Shown here one piece after another: positions 16,538 through 25,774 of a stretch of 32,954 bases of DNA. The notes under the pieces are model-generated. The model saw only the letters and a list, made by a program, of their open reading frames with translations. It was not told the DNA's origin and searched no databases. Position 1 is the first letter of the stretch, and every line of letters begins with the position of its first letter. The translations under genes and the position numbers were made by a program. The DNA comes from Bacteroidota bacterium (GTDB lineage: Bacteria; Bacteroidota; Bacteroidia; Chitinophagales; S012-47), in contig JAJRWN010000117.1 in the NCBI GenBank assembly GCA_024276745.1, positions 1 through 32,954 on the forward strand, read 5' to 3'.

Positions 16538-18118
16538 CTACGATTTATAATTTACAATCAATTCGCTAGCAAGTTTTTCAATTGTAGCGGTAATCTCATC
16601 AGTAAGCTTTCCTGAAGCCAAAGTAGTTAATACTTCCGGATGAGTAGCTTGCAACTGATCGAGAAATTCATGCTCAAATTCAATAATCTTATTAACCGGA
16701 ACCTCTAATAATAAACCTTTTACACCAAGATAAATAATTGCAATTTGGCGAGCTACGGGAACCGGAGAAAACTGAGCTTGTTTTAAAATCTCCACATTTC
16801 TAATTCCTTTATCCAAGGTTGCCTGAGTAGCGGCATCCAAATCAGAACCAAATTTTGAAAAAGCTTCGAGTTCACGAAATTGTGCTTGATCCAGTTTTAA
16901 GGTGCCGGCAACTTTTTTCATCGATTTAATTTGAGCATTTCCACCTACACGGGATACCGAAATACCTACATTAATAGCCGGGCGGATACCCGAATTAAAG
17001 AGGTTCGATTCCAGGAATATTTGTCCGTCAGTAATAGAAATTACATTGGTAGGAATATAAGCCGAAACATCGCCCGCCTGAGTTTCAATAATGGGCAATG
17101 CGGTTAAGGAGCCTCCTCCTTTCACCAAATGCTTGATAGATGCAGGCAAATCATTCATTTGAGCTGCCACCTTATCACTGTTAATCACTTTAGAAGCTCT
17201 TTCCAACAAGCGTGAATGCAAATAGAATACATCACCGGGATAGGCTTCACGACCCGGAGGTCTTCTTAAAAGCAAAGATACTTCCCGGTACGAAACGGCT
17301 TGCTTCGATAAATCATCATAAATAATCAAAGCAGCTCTTCCGGTATCGCGAAAAAATTCACCGATAGCACAACCCGCATAAGGAGCATAAAATTGCAGTG
17401 GTGCAGGGTCTGAGGCCGTTGCCGATACAATAACCGTATAATCCATGGCACCATGGCTTTCAAGGGTTTTAGCCAATTTAGCCACAGTAGAACCTTTTTG
17501 ACCTATTGCTACATAAATACAATAAACCGGTTCGCCCCGGTCATAAAATTCTTTTTGATTAATGATAGTATCAATGGCAATAGCCGTTTTCCCGGTTTGA
17601 CGGTCACCAATAATTAATTCACGTTGTCCCCGTCCGATGGGTATCATGGCATCGATAGCTTTAATACCGGTTTGCAATGGTTCCGATACCGGTTCGCGAT
17701 AAATAACACCGGGTGCTTTTCGTTCAATGGGCATTTCGAAACGTTCTCCGGTAATAGGTCCCTTTCCGTCAATCGGTTCTCCCAGTGGATTAATAACCCG
17801 CCCCAGCATTGATTCTCCTACTTGTATGGAAGCAATGTGTTTGGTACGCTTTACCGTATCACCTTCTTTAATAGACTCTGAACTACCCATTAGCACCACG
17901 CCTACATTGTCTTCTTCAAGGTTCAAAACAACGGCCTGAACACCATTTTCAAATTCTACCAGTTCACCGGCTTTTGCTTCGTTCAGACCATAGATACGGG
18001 CAATGCCATCGCCTACCTGTAGCACGGTACCTACCTCTTCGAGTTCTAATGTAGTTTTAAATCCAGCAAGTTGTTGTCTAAGAATTGCCGATATTTCATC
18101 CGGTTTTACATCTGCCAT
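16538..18118 (-). CDS. atpA: ATP synthase subunit alpha
   Basis: 526 residues. The alpha subunit forms the catalytic hexamer with beta and carries the non-catalytic nucleotide sites. Seen: beta-barrel domain with '[17 protein letters not shown]', Walker A GDRQTGKT (171-178), the Walker B region '[17 protein letters not shown]', the '[24 protein letters not shown]' segment with the arginine finger region, and the alpha signature '[14 protein letters not shown]'. Length is typical, slightly long. It sits in the middle of the ATP-synthase operon, 26 bases after atpH. The beta partner (atpD) is not in the window. Confidence 0.98.
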   Translation of the reverse strand: MADVKPDEISAILRQQLAGFKTTLELEEVGTVLQVGDGIARIYGLNEAKAGELVEFENGVQAVVLNLEEDNVGVVLMGSSESIKEGDTVKRTKHIASIQVGESMLGRVINPLGEPIDGKGPITGERFEMPIERKAPGVIYREPVSEPLQTGIKAIDAMIPIGRGQRELIIGDRQTGKTAIAIDTIINQKEFYDRGEPVYCIYVAIGQKGSTVAKLAKTLESHGAMDYTVIVSATASDPAPLQFYAPYAGCAIGEFFRDTGRAALIIYDDLSKQAVSYREVSLLLRRPPGREAYPGDVFYLHSRLLERASKVINSDKVAAQMNDLPASIKHLVKGGGSLTALPIIETQAGDVSAYIPTNVISITDGQIFLESNLFNSGIRPAINVGISVSRVGGNAQIKSMKKVAGTLKLDQAQFRELEAFSKFGSDLDAATQATLDKGIRNVEILKQAQFSPVPVARQIAIIYLGVKGLLLEVPVNKIIEFEHEFLDQLQATHPEVLTTLASGKLTDEITATIEKLASELIVNYKS

Positions 18119-18144
18119 TTTATCTTTGTTTTCTTATTATTGAG

Positions 18145-18684
18145 TTATGCTTTAAATTCTTTTTCCAGTAAATCCAATTGATATTTTATGCTTGCATCAA
18201 TTTGTTTGTTTTCAAATGTTAATTTAAATCCACCAATTATATCTTCATCAATACGTTGTTGCAAATCAATTTTTTCCATGTTCAATGCTGCCTTCATTTC
18301 ATCACTAATTCGTTGAGTCAAATCAGGATTAACAGGGCTTGCGGTAGTTAATGCTACATGCTCTATTTTCTTAATTACTTCATATTGAGCAATAAATGCT
18401 TTGGCTATGGAGAATAAATACATTTCGCGCTTTTTACGCAATATTATTTTTATAAAATCCATAGTTATTGAATTAATCTTATCGATAAAAATCAATTCAA
18501 GTACTTTTTGTTTTTTATCGGTATGAATAATGGGCGAATGCAACATAAGTTCCAAATCGCGAGAACTGTCAATAGCACTGTTTAACAAATAAAAGTCTTT
18601 GTAAATCAGCTCCAATTGATTCCGTTCAATTGACAAATCAATAATTGATTTTGCGTAGCGATGTGCTAATCGATGGTTTATCAT
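18145..18684 (-). CDS. atpH: ATP synthase subunit delta
   Basis: 179 residues. Delta (OSCP) links the peripheral stalk to the top of the alpha/beta ring. Seen: N-terminal helical domain beginning 'HRLAHRYAKSIIDLSIERNQL', the 'FIDKINSITMDFIKIILRKKREMYL' helix, and the C-terminal 'MEKIDLQQRIDEDIIGGFKLTFENKQIDASIKYQLDLL', in which 'DEDIIGGFKL' is the conserved family end. Twelve bases separate it from atpF. Confidence 0.94.
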   Translation of the reverse strand: MINHRLAHRYAKSIIDLSIERNQLELIYKDFYLLNSAIDSSRDLELMLHSPIIHTDKKQKVLELIFIDKINSITMDFIKIILRKKREMYLFSIAKAFIAQYEVIKKIEHVALTTASPVNPDLTQRISDEMKAALNMEKIDLQQRIDEDIIGGFKLTFENKQIDASIKYQLDLLEKEFKA

Positions 18685-18696
18685 GCGGATTTCAGC

Positions 18697-19197
18697 TTAG
18701 TTTTGATTAAAATCTAAATCTTCAATCAGTTTTTTCATATAGCTTTCCTGTTCAGCTTGCCCGGCCAGTTCTTTTTGTAGCAATTTACTGGCAATATTCA
18801 ATGCCAATTTACCGGATTGTATTTTCAGTTCTGCAATAGCTGCTTGTTTTTGATTGTCGATATCTTGCTTTGCATCAGCCGCCAGTTTACGTGCAGCATC
18901 CGAAGCTTTTTCAATAGCATCAGCTACAATTTTATCCGCATTTTCTTTTGCTGCTTTCAATATTTTGCTTCTCTCCTCGCGTGCTTTTTGCAACAGTTTT
19001 TCATTGTCTGCACTCAATGCAGCCATTTCTTCTTTGACCTTTTCGGCTGTTCTTAAAGCTTCATCTATCGAGTTTTCACGTTCTCTTACCGCATTAATAA
19101 TAGGTTTCCATGCATATTTGCTAAGCAGGAATAAAACCAACAGGAATACAATTGTAGTCCAAAAAATTAATCCAAATTGAGGAAGTAGTAAATCCAT
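18697..19197 (-). CDS. atpF: ATP synthase subunit b
   Basis: 166 residues. The b dimer is the peripheral stalk. One N-terminal membrane helix (about residues 8-27, 'LIFWTTIVFLLVLFLLSKYAW') is followed by a long charged coiled coil with alanine-rich heptads ('EKVKEEMAALSADNEKLLQKAREERSKILKAAKENADKIV') and a C-terminal part that contacts delta. 'WKPIINAVRERENSIDEAL' is the conserved stalk entry. It is 67 bases from atpE, the largest gap inside the operon, and that gap contains a hairpin. Confidence 0.95.
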   Translation of the reverse strand: MDLLLPQFGLIFWTTIVFLLVLFLLSKYAWKPIINAVRERENSIDEALRTAEKVKEEMAALSADNEKLLQKAREERSKILKAAKENADKIVADAIEKASDAARKLAADAKQDIDNQKQAAIAELKIQSGKLALNIASKLLQKELAGQAEQESYMKKLIEDLDFNQN

Positions 19198-19220
19198 TGA
19201 TATACTTTGTTTGTTAATTA

Positions 19221-19256
19221 AAAAGCCGTACCCTTAACCAACCGTTAAGGGTACGG
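19221..19256 (-). terminator. Terminator-like hairpin between atpE and atpF (candidate attenuator)
   Basis: The 13-base arm CCGTACCCTTAAC (19226-19238) pairs perfectly with GTTAAGGGTACGG (19244-19256) around a five-base loop. On the transcribed (minus) strand it is followed by GCTTTTT. It is a strong stem with a short T run, inside the operon, just after the atpE stop codon. It could end part of the transcripts or protect the 3' end of atpE mRNA. Confidence 0.75.
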
Positions 19257-19264
19257 ATGTTTTC

Positions 19265-19522
<258 letters not shown>

Positions 19523-19541
19523 TTAATAATGAATAAAAAAA

Positions 19542-20576
19542 TCAATGTTGTGCATCTTGCACAGCCAACCCAATAAACAGAGCCGACAATATGGTAAAAA
19601 TATATGCTTGTAGTGCCGCTACCAATAAATCAAGCGACAACATAAAAGTTGACATAGCAACAGAAAATAAAGCAATGCCCCAACCCAAGCCCTGACTCAT
19701 TTCTCCAAATAGAAATATCAATCCGATGATACTAAGAATAATCATATGCCCTGATATCATATTGGCAAATAAACGAACCATTAAGGCAAAGGGTTTGGTA
19801 AATATGCCCATAATCTCAACAATCCACATGATGGGTAATAGCCATAAAGGAATACCGGGAGGTAGAAATATTTCGAGCCAATAATGTTTATTACCACTTA
19901 CATTTACAATAATCATTGTAAATATGGCCAAAGTACAGGTAATGGCAATATTTCCGGTTACATTAGCAGCACCGGGCAACAAACCCAACATATTATTAAT
20001 CCAAATAAAGAAAAAGATTGATAGCAGATAGGGCAAATAGAAATAGGTTTTATCCCCTAAAATGGGTTTAGCTACATCGTCTCTGATAAATAAGACCAAA
20101 GGTTCCATAAAAGCCTGCAAGCCGTGAGGGGCTTTCTTTTCATTGCCTTTATACTTTCGGGCCACGCGAATAAATATGAGCAAAAGCAATATTGCACTGA
20201 TAAAAATGCTTGCCACTACTTTAGTAATGGATAAATCAAAGAATTTTGATCCATCCTGTCTGCGCAAATGACCTTCTTCTATTTCATAACCGTGATAAGA
20301 ATTTCCATCACTTACCTTGCGCGATGAAAAGACTTCAAAGCCTTCACCATTTTTATAAGCGATAATTGGTAAATATATGGTCGCATCAAAATTAGCAAGT
20401 GTAAAAAAATGCCATTCGTAGGCATCTTTCACATGATGCATTAACAATTCACCAAAATCGAAGCCTTTTTCTTCCTGATTGGTTGATTCTTTTTGAATGG
20501 CTTCTGAAGCTAAAAGATTCGAAAATCCAAAGAAAAAGAAAAGTACACAAAGAATTGAAAATCTTTTGCTTATCAT
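19542..20576 (-). CDS. atpB: ATP synthase subunit a
   Basis: 344 residues from the ATG at 20576; the ORF track starts three codons earlier at a TTG. Subunit a forms the ion half-channels next to the c ring. The protein begins with a hydrophobic, signal-like stretch (about residues 3-25, ending 'FSNLLASEA'), then about 90 polar residues before the first membrane helix. The long extracytoplasmic N-terminus is common in Bacteroidota. The essential arginine is in 'PFALMVRLFANMISGHM', and the last helices ('LDLLVAALQAYIFTILSALFIGLAVQDA') match the family. It is the first gene of the atpBEFHAG operon. Its promoter should lie in the 96 bases before the SusD terminator. Confidence 0.96.
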   Translation of the reverse strand: MISKRFSILCVLFFFFGFSNLLASEAIQKESTNQEEKGFDFGELLMHHVKDAYEWHFFTLANFDATIYLPIIAYKNGEGFEVFSSRKVSDGNSYHGYEIEEGHLRRQDGSKFFDLSITKVVASIFISAILLLLIFIRVARKYKGNEKKAPHGLQAFMEPLVLFIRDDVAKPILGDKTYFYLPYLLSIFFFIWINNMLGLLPGAANVTGNIAITCTLAIFTMIIVNVSGNKHYWLEIFLPPGIPLWLLPIMWIVEIMGIFTKPFALMVRLFANMISGHMIILSIIGLIFLFGEMSQGLGWGIALFSVAMSTFMLSLDLLVAALQAYIFTILSALFIGLAVQDAQH

Positions 20577-20633
20577 AATGATCAATGTCCCTACTTTAAA
20601 ATCGGGCGCAAGATAGCACTAATTGCTGATTTC

Positions 20634-20641
20634 CAAAAGTA
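20634..20641 (-). promoter_or_regulatory. Candidate ATP-synthase operon promoter (-7 box)
   Basis: On the minus strand TACTTTTG fits TAnnTTTG, 57 bases before the atpB ATG. No -33 TTTG at proper distance is clear; another weaker box (TATCTTGC) lies closer to atpB near 20610-20617. Only one of them, or neither, may be used. Confidence 0.3.
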
Positions 20642-20672
20642 AGGAGCCTAAAAATTATATCGATTTCTAAAT

Positions 20673-20709
20673 AAAAAAAGGCTGTCTGATAAACAGACAG
20701 CCTTTTTTT
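20673..20709. terminator. Rho-independent terminator after susD
   Basis: AAAAAAAGGCTGTCTG, loop ATAAA, then CAGACAGCCTTTTTTT. A perfect nine-base stem (GGCTGTCTG/CAGACAGCC) is flanked by A and T runs, so it can work in both directions. It lies 18 bases past the susD stop on the minus strand and closes the SusCD transcript just before the ATP-synthase promoter region. Confidence 0.9.
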
Positions 20710-20726
20710 AAAAATTTATACTAGAA

Positions 20727-22175
20727 TTAATATTTATCCCAGAATAATTTAGTGGTAAGCAAATCGCCTCCAACGGCACTTGCTGCACTGGTATAATTAT
20801 CACCATTCAATGTTTGTTCATTAATGGGATATGTAAAACGGGTAGGAATATCGGCTTGAGTCATTCCTGGTGGTGGATTTAATACCGGGAAGTCTAAACG
20901 TCTCCATTCTGTCCAGGCAACAAAACCACGATTAAATAATGCAAGCCAGGCTTGAGTTCCAACTTTTTCTTGCCAGGTTGAAGCAGCAGTTGCATAGGCA
21001 ACGGATGCCTGACCCAGATAAGTTGTAGCATCACCGGCCGAACCACCCCAATACTCGATAGATGCAGTAACACCATTGTTATAATGATCTTCTGCCGTTC
21101 CACCAACCGAATACCCTCTTTCTACGGCTTCTGCCAAATAGAATTCGACTTCTTCGTAAGAAAGTAATACGCATTCAAGTGTAGGATCTTCCATTTTTGC
21201 TCCTATGTGAGAAAAGCCACCATAAGGATTACTTGCACCATAAATACCACCTAAATAGATCGGAACGCCATTACCTGTATCTACTGTAGTGTAGTAGGAT
21301 GAAATTCTCGGATCATTTAAAGCAAGCATTTTGTCAATAATGGTGCTTGTTGCAACAAAGTCTTTTCTTCCACTTGCGACCAAGTCAACCCATAAAGGAT
21401 TGGTATTTGGTGTAGCACTTTGATAAGGAAGTGTAGCGTTGTCGGCTGATGAAGCAAAAACACCAGCGGCTGCACTTTCACAAGCTGTTTTTGCAGCTGC
21501 ATTATCGGCATCGGCCAGGGTAATTCCAATTTTCAATTTGAGTGAATTGGCGAACATAAGCCATTTTGCAACGTCTCCACCATAATACAAATCGGCACCA
21601 CCGTAGCTTGCATTTGAAGCATCCAAATTGGCAATATCTGTATTAAGACGAGCCAGCAAATCGGTATAAATACCTGCAGCATCGTCATATTTAGGTACTG
21701 TATTGGTAATATCCAACGCTTCGGTGTACGGTACGTCACCAAACATATCAACCAGTGTTTGGTATGTGTATACACTCAGAATATCTGCAATAGCCACTTT
21801 GTTTGCCTGAGCAGCTATATCTGATGGCAATACATACGTTTCTGCGCTAATGATATTGGAAGCTTCTCTCAGATCCATTAAAATGTCTCTGTATAGTCTT
21901 CTCCAATCATTATCCGGAATGGTACGGTTAACTACATCATAATTGGCCTCATCCGTATAGGTTGTTTCTGTCCAATACTGAGCCCAAATATGGAAAATAT
22001 TAATGTTCACGTTTGAACCTGAATACAGGTCTGCAAGGTTTTTCTGGGCGTTCGAGAACAAGGTTTCTCCCGGTACTACTTCCGGGCTTTTTATATTCTT
22101 GTTCATGTCCTCCAGTACACCGTTGCAGGATGCTGTTATCAGCGTTACGAGCAATATATATACTATCTTTTTCAT
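20727..22175 (-). CDS. SusD/RagB-type outer-membrane lipoprotein
   Basis: 482 residues. The start 'MKKIVYILLVTLITASC' is a lipoprotein signal peptide with lipobox ITASC, so the protein is probably anchored at the outer-membrane surface. It matches the 'SusD-like_2' kind: 'NIFHIWAQYWTETTYTDEANYD' near the N-terminus, a TPR-like helical core ('ALYTDLLARLNTDIANLD', 'KWLMFANSLKLKIGITLAD'), then 'PLWVDLVASGRKDFVATSTIIDKMLALNDPRISSYYT' and the C-terminal 'WLALFNRGFVAWTEWRRLDFPVL...RFTYPINEQTLN'. It acts as the lid or substrate-capture partner of the SusC channel 12 bases upstream. The substrate is unknown; no glycoside hydrolase, sulfatase or regulator is adjacent, so a peptide or other nutrient is as likely as a glycan. 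Confidence 0.93.
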   Translation of the reverse strand: MKKIVYILLVTLITASCNGVLEDMNKNIKSPEVVPGETLFSNAQKNLADLYSGSNVNINIFHIWAQYWTETTYTDEANYDVVNRTIPDNDWRRLYRDILMDLREASNIISAETYVLPSDIAAQANKVAIADILSVYTYQTLVDMFGDVPYTEALDITNTVPKYDDAAGIYTDLLARLNTDIANLDASNASYGGADLYYGGDVAKWLMFANSLKLKIGITLADADNAAAKTACESAAAGVFASSADNATLPYQSATPNTNPLWVDLVASGRKDFVATSTIIDKMLALNDPRISSYYTTVDTGNGVPIYLGGIYGASNPYGGFSHIGAKMEDPTLECVLLSYEEVEFYLAEAVERGYSVGGTAEDHYNNGVTASIEYWGGSAGDATTYLGQASVAYATAASTWQEKVGTQAWLALFNRGFVAWTEWRRLDFPVLNPPPGMTQADIPTRFTYPINEQTLNGDNYTSAASAVGGDLLTTKLFWDKY

Positions 22176-22187
22176 ACTTGATAAATT

Positions 22188-25100
22188 TTAGAATTGTACG
22201 GTTACGTTAATTCCATAATTACGAGTGGTTGGTAAAACACCACTTTGGTAACCTTGAAGATTTCCGGAACTTAAACCGGCTTCAGGATCTGCATATGGTA
22301 AGTTTTTGGAAATAATCCAAAGGTTATTACCAACGAAACTAAAGGTAGCTCCTTTTACAAAGCTTGAACCTAAGTTAGCTGCAGGTATGGAATAGGAAAT
22401 AGATAATTCACGTAGTTTGATATAGGAACCGTCATATACGTAACGTGCATTCGGGTTTCTTGCCCAACCACCAGCTTTGTAGTTGTTACCGGCTATCCTG
22501 ATATTATTAGGAATATAATTACCACTTCCATCATCAATTACTCCGTCTAGAATTAAACCACCGCTTGCAGCAGTATATCCACCACTTCCATCAGAAATCA
22601 CAGGATCGCGAACAGGGTTTCCTAGGTCATTAATATAATCGGTATTGTCATACAATCCGGTTCCCTGACCATACCATTGGTCAAGTGAGAAGATGTCTCC
22701 ACCATGTTGCCAGTCAATCAAAAATCCCATTGACCAGTTTTTATAGCTGAAACTATTGTATAAACCAGCATTCCAATCAGGTGTCATATTACCAATTACA
22801 TTATCAGAAGTTGTTGAAACCTGATAGTAACCTGTACGGCTTCCTGTTGAATAAACAATAGGATTGCCGGCAGCATCACGAACAAAATCAGTACCCTGAA
22901 TAGCTCCGTAAGCTTCGCCTACTCTTGCATTAATGGTAACACCACCTTGGAAACTACCTAACTGAAGATTTTTAACGCTATCAAACAAGGACAATACTAC
23001 ATTGTTATTTTTTGCCCAGTTTAAGCTAACGTTCCAACTAAAATCATCACTTTGTACCGGTTTGGCATTTAAAGCCAATTCAACACCTTTGTTTTGAATT
23101 TCACCGGCATTGACATATTTCGTTGAATAACCGGTTGCAGTAGAAACAGATACCGGAAGAATTTGATCTACCGTATTTGTTTTGTATAATGCTAAGTCAA
23201 AACCGAATTTATTATCAACAAATTGCATTTCCAAACCACCTTCTAAACTTTTAGTCCTTTCCGGTCTTAAGTTGAGATTGTTTTTTGTACTTGGTACAGA
23301 AAATAGTGTGGCACTTCCAAAGGGGCTAGGTTTTGAGTATACGTCTCTGATACTAGCAAAGGGTGCATCGCTACCTACCTGTGCATAATTAAGTCTCAGT
23401 TTACCAAAAGCCAACCAGCTTGCATCCATTACATTGGAAAAGATGAATGAAGTTGAAACAGATGGATAATAATATACACTTTGTCCAACTGGTAATGTAG
23501 AGGAATGATCTCTACGCATGGTTCCGTCTAAATACAAGAAATCTTTGTAGCCAAATGAAACACTACCATAAATTCCATTTACACCAACCAGACTTGCATG
23601 TTCGATAGGTGCTAAGGATAAGTTTACTGAATTGGATAATGAATATAAACCGGGAACTACAAGACCTCCATTAGTTGAAGCATAAATAGTATTTATTTTT
23701 GTTCTTCTAATATTAGTTCCCAACAAAGCGGTAAAGCTCAAATCTTCAGAAAAATCTTTTTTGAAATTAGCAATCAAATCATAGTTATTTTCAACAAAGT
23801 TTCTGTTATATCTTGAGTAACCTGAACCTACATCTAATCCACTGATTCCAAAACGTCTTGCTATACTACCTACAGCCAGTCTTTCTTCTTGTAAAGTGGA
23901 ATAAAGGTCTGTAGCTGCACGTCCCAAGATGCTGATATTATCAGTTATCGTCCAGTTTGCAGTTACATTACCGATTAAACGATCACGGCCATCTGTTTCT
24001 ACATTTTCATAACGATCCCAGTAGTAATTATCCCAATAAATGGGTTCCGGTGTATTTTCATCAATCCGGTTCCAGGTAACGTTGCGGCCTGTTTGTTCAT
24101 ACAAGGTTTTTAATTCCTGTACGTCAACATTGGTTTGCCACCATTGTCTGTAACTGGTCAGGATATTGTTGGCATAACCGGTTGAGTTACGACCTTTACC
24201 CTGCAATTTTGAATAATTTGCAGATGCAGATACAGAAAATTTACTGGTTAAATTTTGTGATGCATTGAAAGAAAGATTATTTTTTTCAATTCTACTGTTA
24301 GGCATGATACCGGTTTGTGTAAGATTGGTATAGCCTAAGCGGAAAGAGCCTTTTTCATTGGCACCGTCAATAGCAACGCTATTATTATAGGTATATGCTG
24401 TATTGAAAAAGGTAATAGCACCATTTGGTGAATTAACCCAAGGAGTGGCTTTGCCAAAATTGGCACTTTCCGGTACGAAAGCATCCCATTGATAAACCAT
24501 CAAAGTAGGATCAAATTTTTCACCTTGTGATGCATCTTCCGTGAAAGGAACGATTAAGTCATCTGTTCCGTCACCATTCCAGTCATATTCATAAAGACCG
24601 GGGTGAGTTCCACCACTATAGTAAGGGCCATAACCGGCACCATAATTAGTTTGATAAACAGGAAAAGTTGATTTATCAATTTTACCAATGGTAACACCTG
24701 TATTTACAGAAACACCTATGGCATTTCCTCCGGCATGTGCAGAACCTTTTTTGGTGGTTATCATAATAACGCCATTGGCAGCACGTGAACCATACAAGGC
24801 AGTAGCGGCAGCTCCTTTCAGTACATTGATTGATTCAATGTCGTTAGGATCAAGGTCAGAGATTGCTGAACCATAATCATAACCTGAACCGGCTACTCTT
24901 TGATAGCCTGTATTGGTGTTTGAATTGTTAATAGGTACACCATCCAGTACAAATAATGCCTGATTGCTTCCGGTAAGTGATGTTGAACCACGAATAATAA
25001 TATTTGTGGATCCACCCAGGTTACCGTTTACCTTAACCTGAACACCGGAAACTTTACCGGAAATGGAGTTTACAAAATTGTCGGTTTTTACAACATTAAT

Positions 25101-25487
25101 ATCATCACCTCCAACTTCTTGAGTGGAATATCCCAAAGATTTTTTCTCTCTGGAAATACCGTATGCCGTTACAACAACTTCGTCAATACCTAATGCATCA
25201 ACTTGCATAACAACATCTACAGAATGAGAGGAGCCGATAGCAACTTCCTGGGTTTTCATACCCACGAAACTGAATACCAATGCTGAACCTCCTGCCGGTA
25301 CATCAATAGCGTATTGACCACTTAAATCAGTGGTAACACCTACTACGGTTCCCTTCACAACAACGCTAACACCCGGCATGGTGCTACCGTCTTCAGCAGA
25401 TGTCACCGTTCCCGTGACGGTCTGCTGGGCTAATGCCTGGAACGCGAACAGTATAGCCGTTAAGGCTACAAACAAAATTCGTTTCAT
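22188..25487 (-). CDS. SusC/RagA-type TonB-dependent outer-membrane transporter
   Basis: 1099 residues. Signal peptide 'MKRILFVALTAILFAFQALAQ' leads into a carboxypeptidase-regulatory-like domain (about residues 22-105, 'VTGTVTSAEDGSTMPGVSV'), a segment with 'VVVTAYGISREKKSLGYSTQEV', the plug domain (about 115-235, with 'SGKVSGVQVKVNGNLGGS' and 'NIIIRGSTSLTGSNQALFVLDG') and then a large beta barrel ending in an aromatic residue ('YGINVTVQF'). The length and domains are standard for SusC. It forms a complex with the SusD-like lipoprotein and imports a nutrient powered by TonB-ExbBD. There is a long AT-rich leader upstream (25488-25774) with a candidate promoter and a stem. Confidence 0.95.
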   Translation of the reverse strand: MKRILFVALTAILFAFQALAQQTVTGTVTSAEDGSTMPGVSVVVKGTVVGVTTDLSGQYAIDVPAGGSALVFSFVGMKTQEVAIGSSHSVDVVMQVDALGIDEVVVTAYGISREKKSLGYSTQEVGGDDINVVKTDNFVNSISGKVSGVQVKVNGNLGGSTNIIIRGSTSLTGSNQALFVLDGVPINNSNTNTGYQRVAGSGYDYGSAISDLDPNDIESINVLKGAAATALYGSRAANGVIMITTKKGSAHAGGNAIGVSVNTGVTIGKIDKSTFPVYQTNYGAGYGPYYSGGTHPGLYEYDWNGDGTDDLIVPFTEDASQGEKFDPTLMVYQWDAFVPESANFGKATPWVNSPNGAITFFNTAYTYNNSVAIDGANEKGSFRLGYTNLTQTGIMPNSRIEKNNLSFNASQNLTSKFSVSASANYSKLQGKGRNSTGYANNILTSYRQWWQTNVDVQELKTLYEQTGRNVTWNRIDENTPEPIYWDNYYWDRYENVETDGRDRLIGNVTANWTITDNISILGRAATDLYSTLQEERLAVGSIARRFGISGLDVGSGYSRYNRNFVENNYDLIANFKKDFSEDLSFTALLGTNIRRTKINTIYASTNGGLVVPGLYSLSNSVNLSLAPIEHASLVGVNGIYGSVSFGYKDFLYLDGTMRRDHSSTLPVGQSVYYYPSVSTSFIFSNVMDASWLAFGKLRLNYAQVGSDAPFASIRDVYSKPSPFGSATLFSVPSTKNNLNLRPERTKSLEGGLEMQFVDNKFGFDLALYKTNTVDQILPVSVSTATGYSTKYVNAGEIQNKGVELALNAKPVQSDDFSWNVSLNWAKNNNVVLSLFDSVKNLQLGSFQGGVTINARVGEAYGAIQGTDFVRDAAGNPIVYSTGSRTGYYQVSTTSDNVIGNMTPDWNAGLYNSFSYKNWSMGFLIDWQHGGDIFSLDQWYGQGTGLYDNTDYINDLGNPVRDPVISDGSGGYTAASGGLILDGVIDDGSGNYIPNNIRIAGNNYKAGGWARNPNARYVYDGSYIKLRELSISYSIPAANLGSSFVKGATFSFVGNNLWIISKNLPYADPEAGLSSGNLQGYQSGVLPTTRNYGINVTVQF

Positions 25488-25528
25488 AAAATAAAGGTTT
25501 TAGTTAGGAATTAAACTATTTAATTAAA

Positions 25529-25555
25529 ATCTAAAGTAGAAAATCTATTTTAGAT
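25529..25555 (-). promoter_or_regulatory. Stem-loop in the susC leader
   Basis: ATCTAAAGTAGA, loop AAA, TCTATTTTAGAT: a 12-base stem with one mismatch. It lies about 40 bases before the susC ATG in the presumed leader. It may be a regulatory hairpin or simply AT-rich chance structure. Confidence 0.45.
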
Positions 25556-25724
25556 ATTACAATCAATCAAGCAAATTATGCTCATTTCAAATTATTAATA
25601 AAATCTTGAGTGTTTTAAATATGCCAACTAAATCCGCATTTCGCAGATTATCTCACATACTTTGAGTTGTTTTTTTACAAAATCGTTGCATTAGTTTTTA
25701 AAAAAAAAATCAAAGCCAATTACA

Positions 25725-25754
25725 CAAATGTATGCTTTTTACACAAAATCCAAA
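25725..25754 (-). promoter_or_regulatory. Candidate susC promoter
   Basis: On the minus strand TACATTTG (25725-25732) fits TAnnTTTG, and TTTG of the -33 type lies at 25751-25754, 18 bases upstream. This is the best -7/-33 pair in the window. It would start a transcript near 25718 and leave a leader of about 230 bases. The gap 25488-25774 otherwise holds no ORF that I can support. Confidence 0.45.
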
Positions 25755-25774
25755 ATCTTTATGTGCAATTATTG

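Noticed and set aside
18817-19180. Two plus-strand ORFs (79 and 108 residues)
   Set aside because: Both are shadows of the alanine/lysine-rich coiled coil of atpF, composed mostly of Ser/Phe/Ala strings.
20727-25487. Polysaccharide utilisation locus
   Set aside because: Only the SusC/SusD pair is present; no degradative enzyme or dedicated regulator is next to it.
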